From positions 4,340,001 through 4,404,000 of the forward strand of contig NZ_CP025394.1 of assembly GCF_002943525.1 (NCBI RefSeq): DNA of 64,000 bases. Reading direction: 5' to 3'. Below, in pieces: positions 39,938 to 49,222 of this stretch; positions within the stretch are counted from its first letter, which is position 1; each line of letters opens with the position of its first letter. Below the pieces are notes generated by a model. It had not been told where the DNA came from and made no database searches. It saw only the letters and a list, made by a program, of their open reading frames with translations. Position numbers and translations under genes: made by a program. The DNA is from Kitasatospora sp. MMS16-BH015 (GTDB lineage Bacteria > Actinomycetota > Actinomycetes > Streptomycetales > Streptomycetaceae).

Positions 39938-40978
39938 ATGACCCTCTCGCTCGCCGTGGACACCGCCCGCTGGCGGACCCACCAACGCGCCGTGCTGGCC
40001 GAGTTCCCCGGGCTGGTGCCGGTGGCCAAGGGCAACGGGTACGGGCTGGGCAACGAGCGGCTGGCGGCCGAGGCGGAGCGGCTGGGCACCGGGCTGCTGG
40101 CCGTCGGCACGGCGGCCGAGGCGGCGGCGGTGCTGGACCGGTTCCGGGGCGACCTGCTGGTGCTGACGCCCTACCGGGTCGGCGAGGAACCGCTCGAACT
40201 GCCCGCCCGGGTGATCCGCACGGTGGCGCACGTGGAGGCACTGCGGGCGCTGCCGGCCGGTACCCGGGTGGTGGTGGAGTGCATGACCAGCATGCGGCGG
40301 CACGGGATCTCCCCGGCGGAGCTGGCCCACCTGCCACTGGAGGGGCTGGTCTTCGAGGGGTTCGCGCTGCACCTGCCGCTGGACCGGCCGGGTGGTGCTC
40401 CGGGCGACGACGCCTCGGTGGCGGAGTGCGCCGAGTGGGTGGAGGCGATCGCCGCGGCCGGGCTGCCCACCGCCACCGTCTTCCTCAGCCACCTGGGCGC
40501 GGCCGGGGTGGCCCGGCTGGGCGAGCGCTACCCGGGCACCACGTTCCGGTCCCGGATCGGCACCCGGCTCTGGCTGGGCGATCCGGGCGCACTGACCGCC
40601 CGGGCCACCGTGCTGGACGTGACCCCGATCGCCAAGGGCGAGCGGTACGGCTACCGCCAGCACCGCGCGCCCTCGGACGGCCAGCTGCTGGTGGTCACCG
40701 GCGGCACCGCGCACGGGGTCGGCCTGGAGGCCCCCAAGTACCTGCACGGCATGGTGCCGCGGGCCAAGGGCCTGGCCCGGGCCGGCCTGGCCACGGTGAA
40801 CCGGACCCTCTCGCCGTACTCCTGGTCGGGCCGTCAGCTCTGGTTCGCCGAGCCCCCGCACATGCAGGTGAGCATCCTCTTCCTGCCCGCCGATACCAAG
40901 CCCCCGGTGATCGGCGAGGAGCTGCCGCTGAACACCCGCCACACCACCACCCACTTCGACCGGGTGGTGGACCGCTAG
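39938..40978 (+). CDS. Alanine racemase N-domain (PLP) protein
   Basis: The 346-residue protein has the PLP barrel of the alanine racemase family, with the Lys in LVPVAKGNGYGLGNERLAAE. FLSHLGAAGVARLGERYPGT and RSRIGTRLWLGD follow the family order. The C-terminal part is shorter and less typical than biosynthetic Alr, so it may be a divergent racemase or decarboxylase. Its stop codon overlaps that of the convergent glycosyltransferase gene in the palindrome CTAG (40975-40978). It is next to femX, which suggests a cell wall role. Confidence 0.82.
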   Translation: MTLSLAVDTARWRTHQRAVLAEFPGLVPVAKGNGYGLGNERLAAEAERLGTGLLAVGTAAEAAAVLDRFRGDLLVLTPYRVGEEPLELPARVIRTVAHVEALRALPAGTRVVVECMTSMRRHGISPAELAHLPLEGLVFEGFALHLPLDRPGGAPGDDASVAECAEWVEAIAAAGLPTATVFLSHLGAAGVARLGERYPGTTFRSRIGTRLWLGDPGALTARATVLDVTPIAKGERYGYRQHRAPSDGQLLVVTGGTAHGVGLEAPKYLHGMVPRAKGLARAGLATVNRTLSPYSWSGRQLWFAEPPHMQVSILFLPADTKPPVIGEELPLNTRHTTTHFDRVVDR

Positions 40979-42528
40979 GGCCGGCCCTCGGTGTCGGCGC
41001 CGGCCTCGGCCGGCGCCCAGTCCAGGTCGTCCAGGCGGTACTCCCGGTACGTCTCCTCCTCCTGCAGCCGCCGGGCGGTGCCGAGCACGAACACGTCCGG
41101 CGCGCCGTCGAGGACGCCGCCCGACGGGTCGTCACTGCCGTCCCAGCGCACCGGGTCACGCTCGGGCTGGAGCACGTCGCGGACCACCATCGCGCACAGG
41201 TAGAGCGTGCCGACCAGGTGCAGCACCACCGCGAAGTGGTACCAGTCCTGGCCGATGCCGTGCTGCTTGGAGTCGCTCACGAAGGCCAGGTAGGACCAGA
41301 TGCCGAGGAAGTAGAGCGCCTCGCAGGCCTGCCAGATCAGGAAGTCCCGCCAGCGCGGGCGGGCCAGTGCGGCCAGCGGGATCAGCCAGAGCACGTACTG
41401 CGGCGAGTAGACCTTGTTGGTGAGCACGAAGGCGGCCACCACCAGGAAGGCCAGCTGGGCGAAGCGCGGGCGGCGCGGGGCGGCCAGCGCGAGCCAGCCG
41501 ATGGCCAGGCAGCTGAGCACCAGCAGGCCGGCGATCCAGGTGTTGAGCGTCTCCAGTTGGGCGCCCCGGTCCTGCATCAGGATCAGCCAGAAGGAGCCGT
41601 AGTCCTCCTTGCGGGTCTGGCTGAAGGTGTAGAAGGTGGCCCAGCCCTTCCAGTTGGCCATCATGATCGGCAGGTCCACCACCAGCCAGGCCAGCGCCGC
41701 GCCCCCGGCCGCCGCGCCGAAGGCGCGCCAGCGGCCGGCCCGCCAGCAGAGCACCAGCAGCGGGCCGAGCAGCAGCACCGGGTAGAGCTTGGCGGCGGTG
41801 GCCAGGCCGATGAACACGCCGGACCAGCCGGGGCGGCCGCCGGACCAGTAGGCCATCGCCACCGCGGCCAGCGCCACGGCGAGCAGGTCCCAGTTGATGG
41901 TGGAGTCCAGCGCCAGGCAGGGCGCCAGCGCGAAGAGCAGCGCGTCCCAGGGGCGGCGGCGGTGGATGCGGGAGAGCGCGACCACGACCACCACCGCGCA
42001 GATCATCAGCATCCCGGCGTTGATCAGCCAGAACAGCTGCTCGCGGTCCTGGCCGCCGCCGGAGCCCGGGGTCAGCCAGGCCGCGACCTGCATGAAGAGC
42101 CCGGTCAGCACCGGGTACTCCAGGTACTGCATGTCCGGGGTGGGGTTCGGCAGCTTGTCCAGGTACGGGTGCAGGCCGTCGGCGAAGCCGCGGCCGGTGA
42201 ACAGGTGCGGGATGTCGCTGTAGCAGGCGTGGGTGTACTGGGCGGCGGCCCCGTGGAACCAGCCGCCGTCGTAGCAGGAGACCTTCTGCACCATGCCGAG
42301 CACCGAGGTGATGATCACCGCGAGCGCCAGGAAGCGGGCCGGCACCCACCAGGAGACCCCGAGCAGGGCCCGCCGGCCGGGCGGGCCGCCGAGCACCTCG
42401 CTGCCCGCCGCGGCGACCGGGTCCTCGTCCGCCGGGACGACCACGGTGTTGGGCAGCGGGCCCACCGTGGCCGGGCCCATCGTGGCCACGCCCGCTTCGT
42501 CACGCTCGCTCGAGGTCATGGCGGACAT
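40975..42528 (-). CDS. GT87/DUF2029-type membrane mannosyltransferase-like protein
   Basis: The 517-residue protein has a charged cytoplasmic start, about ten hydrophobic segments, and features of the GT-C family GT87: HPYLDKLPNPTPDMQYLEYP after the first loop, and LTNKVYSPQYVLWLIPL. Related actinobacterial enzymes use polyprenyl-phosphate-mannose or arabinose on lipoglycans. The C-terminal 80 residues are charged and cytoplasmic. Possible link to the ppm1 donor pathway is an inference. ATG 42528 lacks a good binding site; ATG 42519 is an alternative. Confidence 0.8.
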   Translation of the reverse strand: MSAMTSSERDEAGVATMGPATVGPLPNTVVVPADEDPVAAAGSEVLGGPPGRRALLGVSWWVPARFLALAVIITSVLGMVQKVSCYDGGWFHGAAAQYTHACYSDIPHLFTGRGFADGLHPYLDKLPNPTPDMQYLEYPVLTGLFMQVAAWLTPGSGGGQDREQLFWLINAGMLMICAVVVVVALSRIHRRRPWDALLFALAPCLALDSTINWDLLAVALAAVAMAYWSGGRPGWSGVFIGLATAAKLYPVLLLGPLLVLCWRAGRWRAFGAAAGGAALAWLVVDLPIMMANWKGWATFYTFSQTRKEDYGSFWLILMQDRGAQLETLNTWIAGLLVLSCLAIGWLALAAPRRPRFAQLAFLVVAAFVLTNKVYSPQYVLWLIPLAALARPRWRDFLIWQACEALYFLGIWSYLAFVSDSKQHGIGQDWYHFAVVLHLVGTLYLCAMVVRDVLQPERDPVRWDGSDDPSGGVLDGAPDVFVLGTARRLQEEETYREYRLDDLDWAPAEAGADTEGRP

Positions 42529-42614
42529 GATGCCGCACCGATCGGGCCTGGACGAAGAGGCTCCGGCGAACTCTCATTGGTCGATACCACTGGGGTGGCC
42601 GGCCGCCGGAAACG

Positions 42615-42647
42615 CCGAGGGGGCGCGGCTCGGCCGCGCCCCCTCGG
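42615..42647 (-). terminator. Perfect 14-base hairpin after the PBP gene
   Basis: CCGAGGGGGCGCGG pairs with 42634-42647 around a five-base loop, 18 bases beyond the PBP stop. It is a strong terminator for the minus-strand gene. Confidence 0.9.
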
Positions 42648-42665
42648 GCTCGCACTGCGTCAGGC

Positions 42666-45374
42666 TCAGCCCGAGGCGCTCTCGTTGTTGGAGAGCGCCC
42701 CGCCACCGGCACCGCCGCCGCCACCGCCACCGCCGCCACCGGCGGCCGGGCTGGCGCTGTCGCTGGGCGAGGAGGAGGGCTGACCGCCGCCACCGCCCGG
42801 CTTGGTGCGGGTCGGCGAGGGAGCGGTCGGGCTCGAGGACTCGCAGAGCCCCAGCAGACAGGTCGGCGAGCTGCTGGTGGTCGGCGAGCTGGACGGCCGG
42901 CCACCGGTGCGGCTGCTGCTCGGGCTCGGCGTGCTGCTCGGGGTGGCGCTCGGCGTCGCGCTGGCCGAGGGCGAGTCGCTGGCCGAGGGCGAGGGCGAGT
43001 CGGTGGACGGCGCACCCGAGGAGTTGACGGCCTGGCCGATCGGCTCCGGGTCGGGGAAGTCCATCTTCTCCTGACCGTCCAGCGCCACCTTCATGTACCG
43101 GGTGAAGATGTCGGTCGGGAAGTCACCACCGTGCACCGAGGTGTGCCCGGCGGTGCCGTCCAGCGAGAGCAGACCGGGCTTGCCCGGCTCCTCGCGCCAC
43201 ATGCCGACCGAGGTGGTCAGCTGCGGGGTGTAGCCCACCCACCAGGCCGAGGTGCCGGCGTCGGTGGTACCGGTCTTGCCCGCCACCGGGCGGCCCAGCG
43301 CGTTGGTCTTGGTACCGGTACCGTTCTTCGCCACGTTCTGCAGCACGTCGGTGACGTTGTCGGCGACGGCCTGGTCGATGACCTGCTTGGCCTTCGGCTT
43401 CTCGAAGCCGGGCTTGGGCACGCCGTCCTTGACCAGCTTGAGCACCGAGTACGGGTCGGTCTGCATGCCGCGGGCGGCGAACACCGAGTAGGCCGAGGCC
43501 ATCCGGATCGCGCTCGGGGTCGAGGTGCCCAGCGGGAAGGTCAGCGAGGTGGTCGGCGCGAAGCCGGCGGTCAGGCCCAGCGACTGGGCCATCGCCTTCA
43601 CATTGTCGTTGCCGACGTCCTGGCCGAGCTGCACGAACGGCACGTTGTACGAGTACTGCATGGCCTGCTTCAGCGTCACGTAGCCCTTGTCGCCCGGGCT
43701 GTCGTTGCGCTGGTGGTACGGCTTGCCGTCGTCGCCGATGGCCGGCGAGCCGTCGGCCTTGTAGATCGGCGCCATGTCGTCGGCCAGGTAGAGGCTGCTG
43801 GCGTTGATCGGGGTCGGCTGGCCGTCGGCGCCCTTCTTGGTCAGCACGCCCTTCTGCATCGCGGTGGCCAGCACGAAGGGCTTGAACGTCGAACCGACCG
43901 GGATGCCCGAGCCGTCGGCGTTGTTGGTGTAGTGCTTGTTCTCGACCCCGTCACCGCCGTAGATCGCCACGATCGCGCCGTCGTTCGGCACCACCGAGGC
44001 GGCACCGATCTGCACGAAGGTGTCGGTCTTGGGGCGCTTGTTGGTGTCGAGGGCCTCGGCCTTGACGTCGTCGACCGCCTTCTTCAGGGCGTCGACCTTG
44101 CCCTTGTCGAAGGTGGTGTAGATCTGGAAGCCACCGTGCGCCAGGGTGGCGTCGGTGATCGTCTTGTCCTTGGACTCGATGTAGTTGTTGGCCATGTCGA
44201 CCAGGTAGCTGATCTCGCCGTTCATGTTCGCCGAGGGGCGCTTCGGGATCGGCTCGGGGAAGGTGGTGCACTTGGCCTTCTCCTCCGGGGTGATCGCCTT
44301 GGTGATCACCATCCGGCCGAGGATCCAGTTCCACCGGTCCACCATGCGCTGGTGGTTCGCGGCGTTCAGCGAGGGGTCGTACAGGCCGGCGCCCTTGAGC
44401 AGACCGGCCAGCATCGCGCTCTGGCAGACGTCCAGGTTCTTCGCGTCCACGCCGTAGTACGACTGGGCGGCGGCCTGGATGCCGGTGGAGCCACGGCCGA
44501 ACCAGCTGGTGTTCAGGTAGCCGGTGAGGATCTTGTCCTTGCTCTGGTTCTGGTTGACCTTGAGCGTGATGAAGAGCTCGTCCACCTTGCGGGAGAGGGT
44601 CTGCTCCTGGCTCAGGTAGGCGTTCTTCACGTACTGCTGGGTGATGGTCGAGCCACCCTGGGTCTCGCCACCGGTGGCCATGTTGTAGACGGCGCGGGCG
44701 ATGCCCTTGGGGTCGATGCCGGAGTCGGTCTCGAAGCTCTCGTTCTCGGCCGCGATGACGGCCTTGCGCGCATTCGGGCTGATGTCCTGGAGCTGGACCA
44801 CCTGACGGTTGGTCGAGCCCTGACGGGTCATCTCCGAGTTGTCGGCCCAGTAGTAGATGTTGTTCTGGTCGTGCACCAGGGCGTTGACGTCCGGGATCGT
44901 GGTGTTCGCGTACGCGATGCCGACGGCCGCCACGCAGCTGCCGAAGAAGATCACGAAGGCGGAGAGCACCTGCTTCCAGGAGGGCATCCAGCGCCAGACC
45001 CCGCGCTTGCCGTAGCGGGGGTAGTCGATGAAGCGCTTCTTGCCGGGCCCGCTCGGGGCGCCGGCCCCACCGGGGCCGCCCGGCCCCCGGCCACCACGAC
45101 CGCCGCCGCCGTTGCCCCCGCCGTTGCCGGCGCCGCCGCGGCCGCCGCCCTTGGCGGCCTGCTTGCGCATCTCCGCCCGGGTCAGCCGGGGCTGCTGGGC
45201 CGTCTCCCGGTGCACCGCCTGGCGCGGCCCCGGTCCCGGGGCCGGCCGGTCGTACCGCGGGGCACCCTCCGGCGGGGTGCCGTAGGCATAGGGGCGTCCG
45301 CCCTCGGGCGCGCGGCGGCCCGGAGGCTGCTCACCGCCGCCCGGGTTGGACGACCTGCGCCGGTGTTCGCTCAT
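42666..45374 (-). CDS. Class A penicillin-binding protein (transglycosylase/transpeptidase)
   Basis: The 902-residue bifunctional enzyme polymerises and crosslinks peptidoglycan outside the membrane. Residues 1-130 are cytoplasmic, Arg/Gly-rich. A membrane anchor lies at about 136-155. The GT51 domain has ENESFETDSGIDPKGIARAV and GGSTITQQYVKNAYL. The transpeptidase domain has SxxK in GSTFKPFVLAT, SxN in SYNVPFVQLG and KTG in GKTGTTDAGTSAWWVG. The C-terminal tail is a long Ser/Pro/Thr then Gly run, probably reaching into the wall. GAGGAG precedes the ATG. Confidence 0.95.
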   Translation of the reverse strand: MSEHRRRSSNPGGGEQPPGRRAPEGGRPYAYGTPPEGAPRYDRPAPGPGPRQAVHRETAQQPRLTRAEMRKQAAKGGGRGGAGNGGGNGGGGRGGRGPGGPGGAGAPSGPGKKRFIDYPRYGKRGVWRWMPSWKQVLSAFVIFFGSCVAAVGIAYANTTIPDVNALVHDQNNIYYWADNSEMTRQGSTNRQVVQLQDISPNARKAVIAAENESFETDSGIDPKGIARAVYNMATGGETQGGSTITQQYVKNAYLSQEQTLSRKVDELFITLKVNQNQSKDKILTGYLNTSWFGRGSTGIQAAAQSYYGVDAKNLDVCQSAMLAGLLKGAGLYDPSLNAANHQRMVDRWNWILGRMVITKAITPEEKAKCTTFPEPIPKRPSANMNGEISYLVDMANNYIESKDKTITDATLAHGGFQIYTTFDKGKVDALKKAVDDVKAEALDTNKRPKTDTFVQIGAASVVPNDGAIVAIYGGDGVENKHYTNNADGSGIPVGSTFKPFVLATAMQKGVLTKKGADGQPTPINASSLYLADDMAPIYKADGSPAIGDDGKPYHQRNDSPGDKGYVTLKQAMQYSYNVPFVQLGQDVGNDNVKAMAQSLGLTAGFAPTTSLTFPLGTSTPSAIRMASAYSVFAARGMQTDPYSVLKLVKDGVPKPGFEKPKAKQVIDQAVADNVTDVLQNVAKNGTGTKTNALGRPVAGKTGTTDAGTSAWWVGYTPQLTTSVGMWREEPGKPGLLSLDGTAGHTSVHGGDFPTDIFTRYMKVALDGQEKMDFPDPEPIGQAVNSSGAPSTDSPSPSASDSPSASATPSATPSSTPSPSSSRTGGRPSSSPTTSSSPTCLLGLCESSSPTAPSPTRTKPGGGGGQPSSSPSDSASPAAGGGGGGGGGGAGGGALSNNESASG

Positions 45375-45687
45375 CTTCCAGCAACTCCTCGGTCAGACCG
45401 CTCGGGCCTGAAGGCAGGGTTCACTTCCGATGCCCGCCAACCGCCTTGTCCCCGGGAGGTGGTCCTCGTGCACACGCGACAGCGTACGCACCTGTAATTC
45501 GGTACTAAACGGGCATCAGGCGCATAAGCCCGCATACCGTCGCCAGATCATTACCTGCCCGTTGCGTTCTACCCCCTCCCCGGGGCCGCCCGCCTCTCCG
45601 GACCGGCGACCTGACGCACCGTCCAAGCCCACGTGATCACATTCACTCGTGCCCCCCTTGCCCGTTTCGTGACCCAGGTTTACTGTT
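45375..45687. other. Divergent gap between PBP and padR, mostly featureless
   Basis: About 310 bases without a convincing gene. It should hold the PBP promoter. The stretch 45480-45560 is moderately AT-rich; I saw no clear -35/-10 pair. The right end holds the PadR palindrome described separately. Confidence 0.6.
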
Positions 45688-45714
45688 CTCGATATATCGA
45701 GCCGATACATCGAG
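45688..45714. promoter_or_regulatory. Probable PadR operator
   Basis: CTCGATATATCGAG (45688-45701) is a perfect 14-base palindrome, followed by a half copy CGATACATCGAG (45703-45714). It lies 58-84 bases before the padR ATG, a typical position for an autoregulatory operator of a PadR protein. Confidence 0.65.
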
Positions 45715-45771
45715 ACGGCATAACCGACGCGACCGCGTCGGAGCCGGCGACAGGGCGGGAGGCAAGACGGC

Positions 45772-46455
45772 ATGAGCAGGCGCTCCGGAGTGCTGGAATT
45801 CGCCGTTCTCGGCCTGCTCCACGACGCCCCGATGCACGGGTACGAGCTCCGCAAGCGGCTCAACGTGCTGCTCGGGTCGTTCCGTGCCTTCTCGTACGGC
45901 ACGCTCTACCCCTGCCTGAAGAGCCTGGTGGCCCAGGGTTTCCTGGTCGAGGACAACCCGGACGTCGAGTACGTCCCCGCCACCGCGCTCAACGGCAAGC
46001 GGTCGAAGATCGTCTACCGGCTCTCGGCCGAGGGCAAGCAGCGCTTCGAGGAGCTGCTCGCCGACTCCGGGCCGGACGCGTGGGAGGACGAGCACTTCGG
46101 TGTGCGCTTCGCCTTCTTCGGTCAGACCGACCGATCGGTGCGGATGCGCGTCCTGGAGGGCCGCCGCAGCCGGCTGGAGGAGCGGCTGGAGCGGATGCGC
46201 AGCTCCATCTCCCGCACCCGCGAGCGGTTCGACGACTACACGCTCGAGCTCCAGCGGCACGGCCTCGAATCGGTGGAGCGCGAAGTCCGCTGGTTGAACG
46301 AGCTGATCGAGACCGAGCGGGCCAATCGCACCGGTCGCGGCGGGACCTCCGCCGGCGACCCCAGTACTTCGGACGGCCGTGGCCAGGAGGCCGGGTCGGC
46401 AGACCCGCCCAGGCCACCGCACGACCGCCCGGGGCGCTCCGCCATGGAGCGCTGA
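45772..46455 (+). CDS. PadR family transcriptional regulator
   Basis: The 227-residue protein has the PadR winged helix (LEFAVLGLLHDAPMHGYELR; FSYGTLYPCLKSLVAQGFLV; KIVYRLSAEGKQRFEELLA). A helical dimerisation domain rich in Arg and Glu and a disordered tail follow. GGGAGG precedes the ATG. It is directly upstream of ino1, an arrangement I recall as conserved in Streptomyces, and may control its own gene and inositol synthesis. Confidence 0.9.
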   Translation: MSRRSGVLEFAVLGLLHDAPMHGYELRKRLNVLLGSFRAFSYGTLYPCLKSLVAQGFLVEDNPDVEYVPATALNGKRSKIVYRLSAEGKQRFEELLADSGPDAWEDEHFGVRFAFFGQTDRSVRMRVLEGRRSRLEERLERMRSSISRTRERFDDYTLELQRHGLESVEREVRWLNELIETERANRTGRGGTSAGDPSTSDGRGQEAGSADPPRPPHDRPGRSAMER

Positions 46456-46597
46456 CGCCGCGCACGCCAGGCGGAGCGATCCGCCCGAGCACGTGGCACC
46501 GAGTGGGCGCCGTGCGCGCCCGTCGATCAGTCAGAACAGAAGTTGAGCTGAGTCCCGCCTCGCGGCGGGCCTCATGAGAACACAGGGAGCAACCGGA

Positions 46598-47680
46598 ATG
46601 GGTTCGGTTCGCGTAGCCATCGTGGGCGTCGGTAACTGCGCCGCGTCGCTGGTGCAGGGTGTCGAGTACTACAAGGACGCCGACCCGGCCGGCAAGGTCC
46701 CCGGGCTGATGCACGTGCAGTTCGGCGACTACCACGTCCGTGACGTGGAGTTCGTCGCCGCGTTCGACGTCGACGCCAAGAAGGTCGGCTTCGACCTGGC
46801 CGACGCCATCGGCAACAGCGAGAACAACACCATCAAGATCTGCGACGTGCCGCCGACCGGCGTCACCGTGCAGCGTGGCCACACCCTCGACGGTCTGGGC
46901 AAGTACTACCTCGAGACCATCGAGCAGTCCGACGAGGCCCCGGTCGACGTCGTCCAGGCCCTCAAGGACGCCCAGGTCGACGTCCTGGTCTGCTACCTGC
47001 CGGTCGGCTCGGAGCAGGCTGCCAAGTTCTACGCCCAGTGCGCCATCGACGCCAAGGTCGCCTTCGTGAACGCCCTCCCGGTGTTCATCGCCGGCACCAA
47101 GGAGTGGGCCGACAAGTTCACCGAGGCCGGCGTGCCGATCGTCGGCGACGACATCAAGTCGCAGGTCGGCGCCACCATCACGCACCGCGTGATGGCGAAG
47201 CTCTTCGAGGACCGCGGTGTCATCCTCGAGCGCACCATGCAGCTGAACGTCGGCGGCAACATGGACTTCAAGAACATGCTCGAGCGCGAGCGCCTGGAGT
47301 CCAAGAAGATCTCCAAGACCCAGGCCGTCACCTCGCAGATCCGCGACCGTGACATGGGCGCCAAGAACGTCCACATCGGCCCGTCCGACTACGTCGCGTG
47401 GCTCGACGACCGCAAGTGGGCCTACGTCCGCCTCGAGGGCCGCGCCTTCGGCGACGTCCCGCTGAACCTCGAGTACAAGCTCGAGGTCTGGGACTCCCCG
47501 AACTCGGCCGGTGTCATCATCGACGCCGTCCGCGCCGCGAAGATCGCCAAGGACCGCGGCATCGGCGGCCCGATCCTCTCCGCGTCCTCGTACTTCATGA
47601 AGTCGCCGCCGGTGCAGTACTTCGACGACGAGGCCAAGGAGAACGTCGAGAAGTTCATCCGTGGCGAGGTCGAGCGCTGA
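46598..47680 (+). CDS. ino1: myo-Inositol-1-phosphate synthase
   Basis: The 360-residue protein converts glucose-6-phosphate to inositol-1-phosphate using NAD, feeding mycothiol and phosphatidylinositol synthesis. The N-terminus VRVAIVGVGNCAASLVQGVE is the NAD-binding loop. Other signatures are VFIAGTKEWADKFTEAGVPI, GDDIKSQVGATITHRVM and LNVGGNMDFKNML. The length is that of the short actinobacterial form. ATG 46598 follows AGGGAG. A 41-base duplication of its last codons follows. Confidence 0.95.
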   Translation: MGSVRVAIVGVGNCAASLVQGVEYYKDADPAGKVPGLMHVQFGDYHVRDVEFVAAFDVDAKKVGFDLADAIGNSENNTIKICDVPPTGVTVQRGHTLDGLGKYYLETIEQSDEAPVDVVQALKDAQVDVLVCYLPVGSEQAAKFYAQCAIDAKVAFVNALPVFIAGTKEWADKFTEAGVPIVGDDIKSQVGATITHRVMAKLFEDRGVILERTMQLNVGGNMDFKNMLERERLESKKISKTQAVTSQIRDRDMGAKNVHIGPSDYVAWLDDRKWAYVRLEGRAFGDVPLNLEYKLEVWDSPNSAGVIIDAVRAAKIAKDRGIGGPILSASSYFMKSPPVQYFDDEAKENVEKFIRGEVER

Positions 47681-47753
47681 GCGCAGCGAAGCATTGCTCG
47701 CTGTTGAAGGGTGAGCGCTGAGCGCAGCGAAGCATTGCTCGCTGTTGAACGGT
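47672..47753. repeat. 41-base tandem duplication covering the ino1 stop
   Basis: Two adjacent 41-base units (47672-47712 and 47713-47753) differ at one base. Each begins GAGCGCTGAGCGCAGCGAAG, so the last codons and TGA of ino1 are copied. A partial third copy (GAGCGCTG) follows. Each unit can fold as CAGCGA...TCGCTG. Confidence 0.93.
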
Positions 47754-47780
47754 GAGCGCTGCTAGCTGATCTCCACCTTA

Positions 47781-47807
47781 GGGCCCGAGTGCATCGCACT
47801 CGGGCCC
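47781..47807 (+). terminator. Terminator after ino1
   Basis: GGGCCCGAGTGC pairs perfectly with 47796-47807 around a three-base loop, followed by TTCGGGCTTTTCC on the plus strand. Confidence 0.9.
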
Positions 47808-47847
47808 TTCGGGCTTTTCCGGGCCGGTACGCCCCGTTTTACGTCAT

Positions 47848-47861
47848 GTTTCACGTGAAAC
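47848..47861. promoter_or_regulatory. parS centromere site 2
   Basis: Exact GTTTCACGTGAAAC, 30 bases before the MFS gene start and just after the ino1 terminator. Confidence 0.93.
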
Positions 47862-47890
47862 ACCGGCAGGTGGCATGGCACCCTGGGCGG

Positions 47891-49213
47891 GTGGCCCTCA
47901 CGGAGAACAGCAGCCCCGCAGCCGGTGACACCCAGAGCCCGCCCAGCGCCACCCTCCGCGGGCTGCTGCGTGGCCGGGACTTCCGGCGCCTCCTGACGGC
48001 CCGGGTGCTGTCCCAACTCTCCGACGGGGTCTTCCAGGTCTCCCTGGCCTCCTACGTGATCTTCTCCCCCGAACGCCAGGCCAGCCCCGCCGACATCGCC
48101 TCGATGCTCGCGGTGCTGCTGCTGCCGTTCTCGGTGATCGGCCCGTTCGCCGGCGTCCTGCTCGACCGCTGGCGGCGCCGACAGGTGCTCTACCTCGGCA
48201 ACCTCGCCCGGTTCGGCCTGGGCCTGGCCACCGGTGGGCTGCTGCTGGCGCGGGCCCCCGAGTGGCTGTTCTTCGGTGCGGCCCTGCTGGTCACCGCGCT
48301 CAACCGCTTCATCCTGGCCGGCCTCTCGGCCGCCCTCCCCCGGGTGGTCGCCGCGGATCAGCTGGTCACCGCCAACTCCCTCTCCCCCACCCTCGGCACC
48401 GTCGCCGCCGCGGCGGGCGGCGGGATAGGCTTCCTGGTCCACCTGGTGCTGCCGCCCGGCCGCGACGCCGACGCCACCCTGGTCACCCTGGCCGCCCTGC
48501 TCTACCTCTCCGCCTCCCTGGCCGCCCGCCGGATGGCCCCCGACCTGCTCGGCCCGGATGTCCACACCGACCACCCGCCCCTGGGCCGGGCCATCCGCCA
48601 GGCCGCCCACGACCTCTCGGCCGGCGTCCGCCACCTGACCCGCGACTGCCGCCCGGCGGTCCACGCACTGGCCGCCGTCACCGTCTCGCGCTTCTGCTAC
48701 GGCGTCCTGGTGGTGATGGTCCTGATGCTCTCCCGCTACACCTTCAACGACCCCGCCAACAGCACCGCCGGCATGGCGACCCTCGGCAAGACCGTCGCCG
48801 TCTCCGCCCTCGGCTTCTTCCTCGCCGCCGTGATCAGCCCCTGGTGCAGCCGCCGCCTCACCGTCCCCGGCTGGCTCGCCACCTGCTCCGCCCTGGCCGC
48901 CCTCTTCGTCCCCGCCCTCGGTCTCTTCTTCGCCCCCGGCCCGGCCATCCTCACCGCCCTGCTGCTCGGCATCGTCACCCAGGGCACCAAGATCTGCGCC
49001 GACACGCTCGTGCAGGAGGCTGTGGAAGACGAATTCCGGGGGCGGGTCTTCGCGATCTACGACGTGCTCTTCAACCTGGCCTTCGTGGCGGCGGCGGGGG
49101 TGACGGCCCTGGTACTGCCACTGAACGGGCGCTCGGCGGCGGTGGTGGTGGGAGTAGCCGTGGTCTACGCGGCGACGGCGGCCCTGTACTGGCGAGCGGC
49201 CCGACGGAAGTGA
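47891..49213 (+). CDS. MFS transporter
   Basis: The 440-residue protein has twelve hydrophobic segments and MFS features: RDFRRLLTARVLSQLSDGVF at the start, DRWRRRQVLY in the loop between segments two and three, and DEFRGRVFAIYDVLFNLAFV in the second half. The substrate is unknown. GTG at 47891 is chosen because it starts just before the conserved region; in-frame codons upstream run back through the parS site and are less likely. Two large hairpins follow its stop. Confidence 0.82.
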   Translation: MALTENSSPAAGDTQSPPSATLRGLLRGRDFRRLLTARVLSQLSDGVFQVSLASYVIFSPERQASPADIASMLAVLLLPFSVIGPFAGVLLDRWRRRQVLYLGNLARFGLGLATGGLLLARAPEWLFFGAALLVTALNRFILAGLSAALPRVVAADQLVTANSLSPTLGTVAAAAGGGIGFLVHLVLPPGRDADATLVTLAALLYLSASLAARRMAPDLLGPDVHTDHPPLGRAIRQAAHDLSAGVRHLTRDCRPAVHALAAVTVSRFCYGVLVVMVLMLSRYTFNDPANSTAGMATLGKTVAVSALGFFLAAVISPWCSRRLTVPGWLATCSALAALFVPALGLFFAPGPAILTALLLGIVTQGTKICADTLVQEAVEDEFRGRVFAIYDVLFNLAFVAAAGVTALVLPLNGRSAAVVVGVAVVYAATAALYWRAARRK

Positions 49214-49222
49214 TTGAAGATC

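Noticed and set aside
47789..47890. Extension of the MFS gene through the parS site
   Set aside because: The added codons include the parS palindrome and terminator tail and have no membrane or family features.
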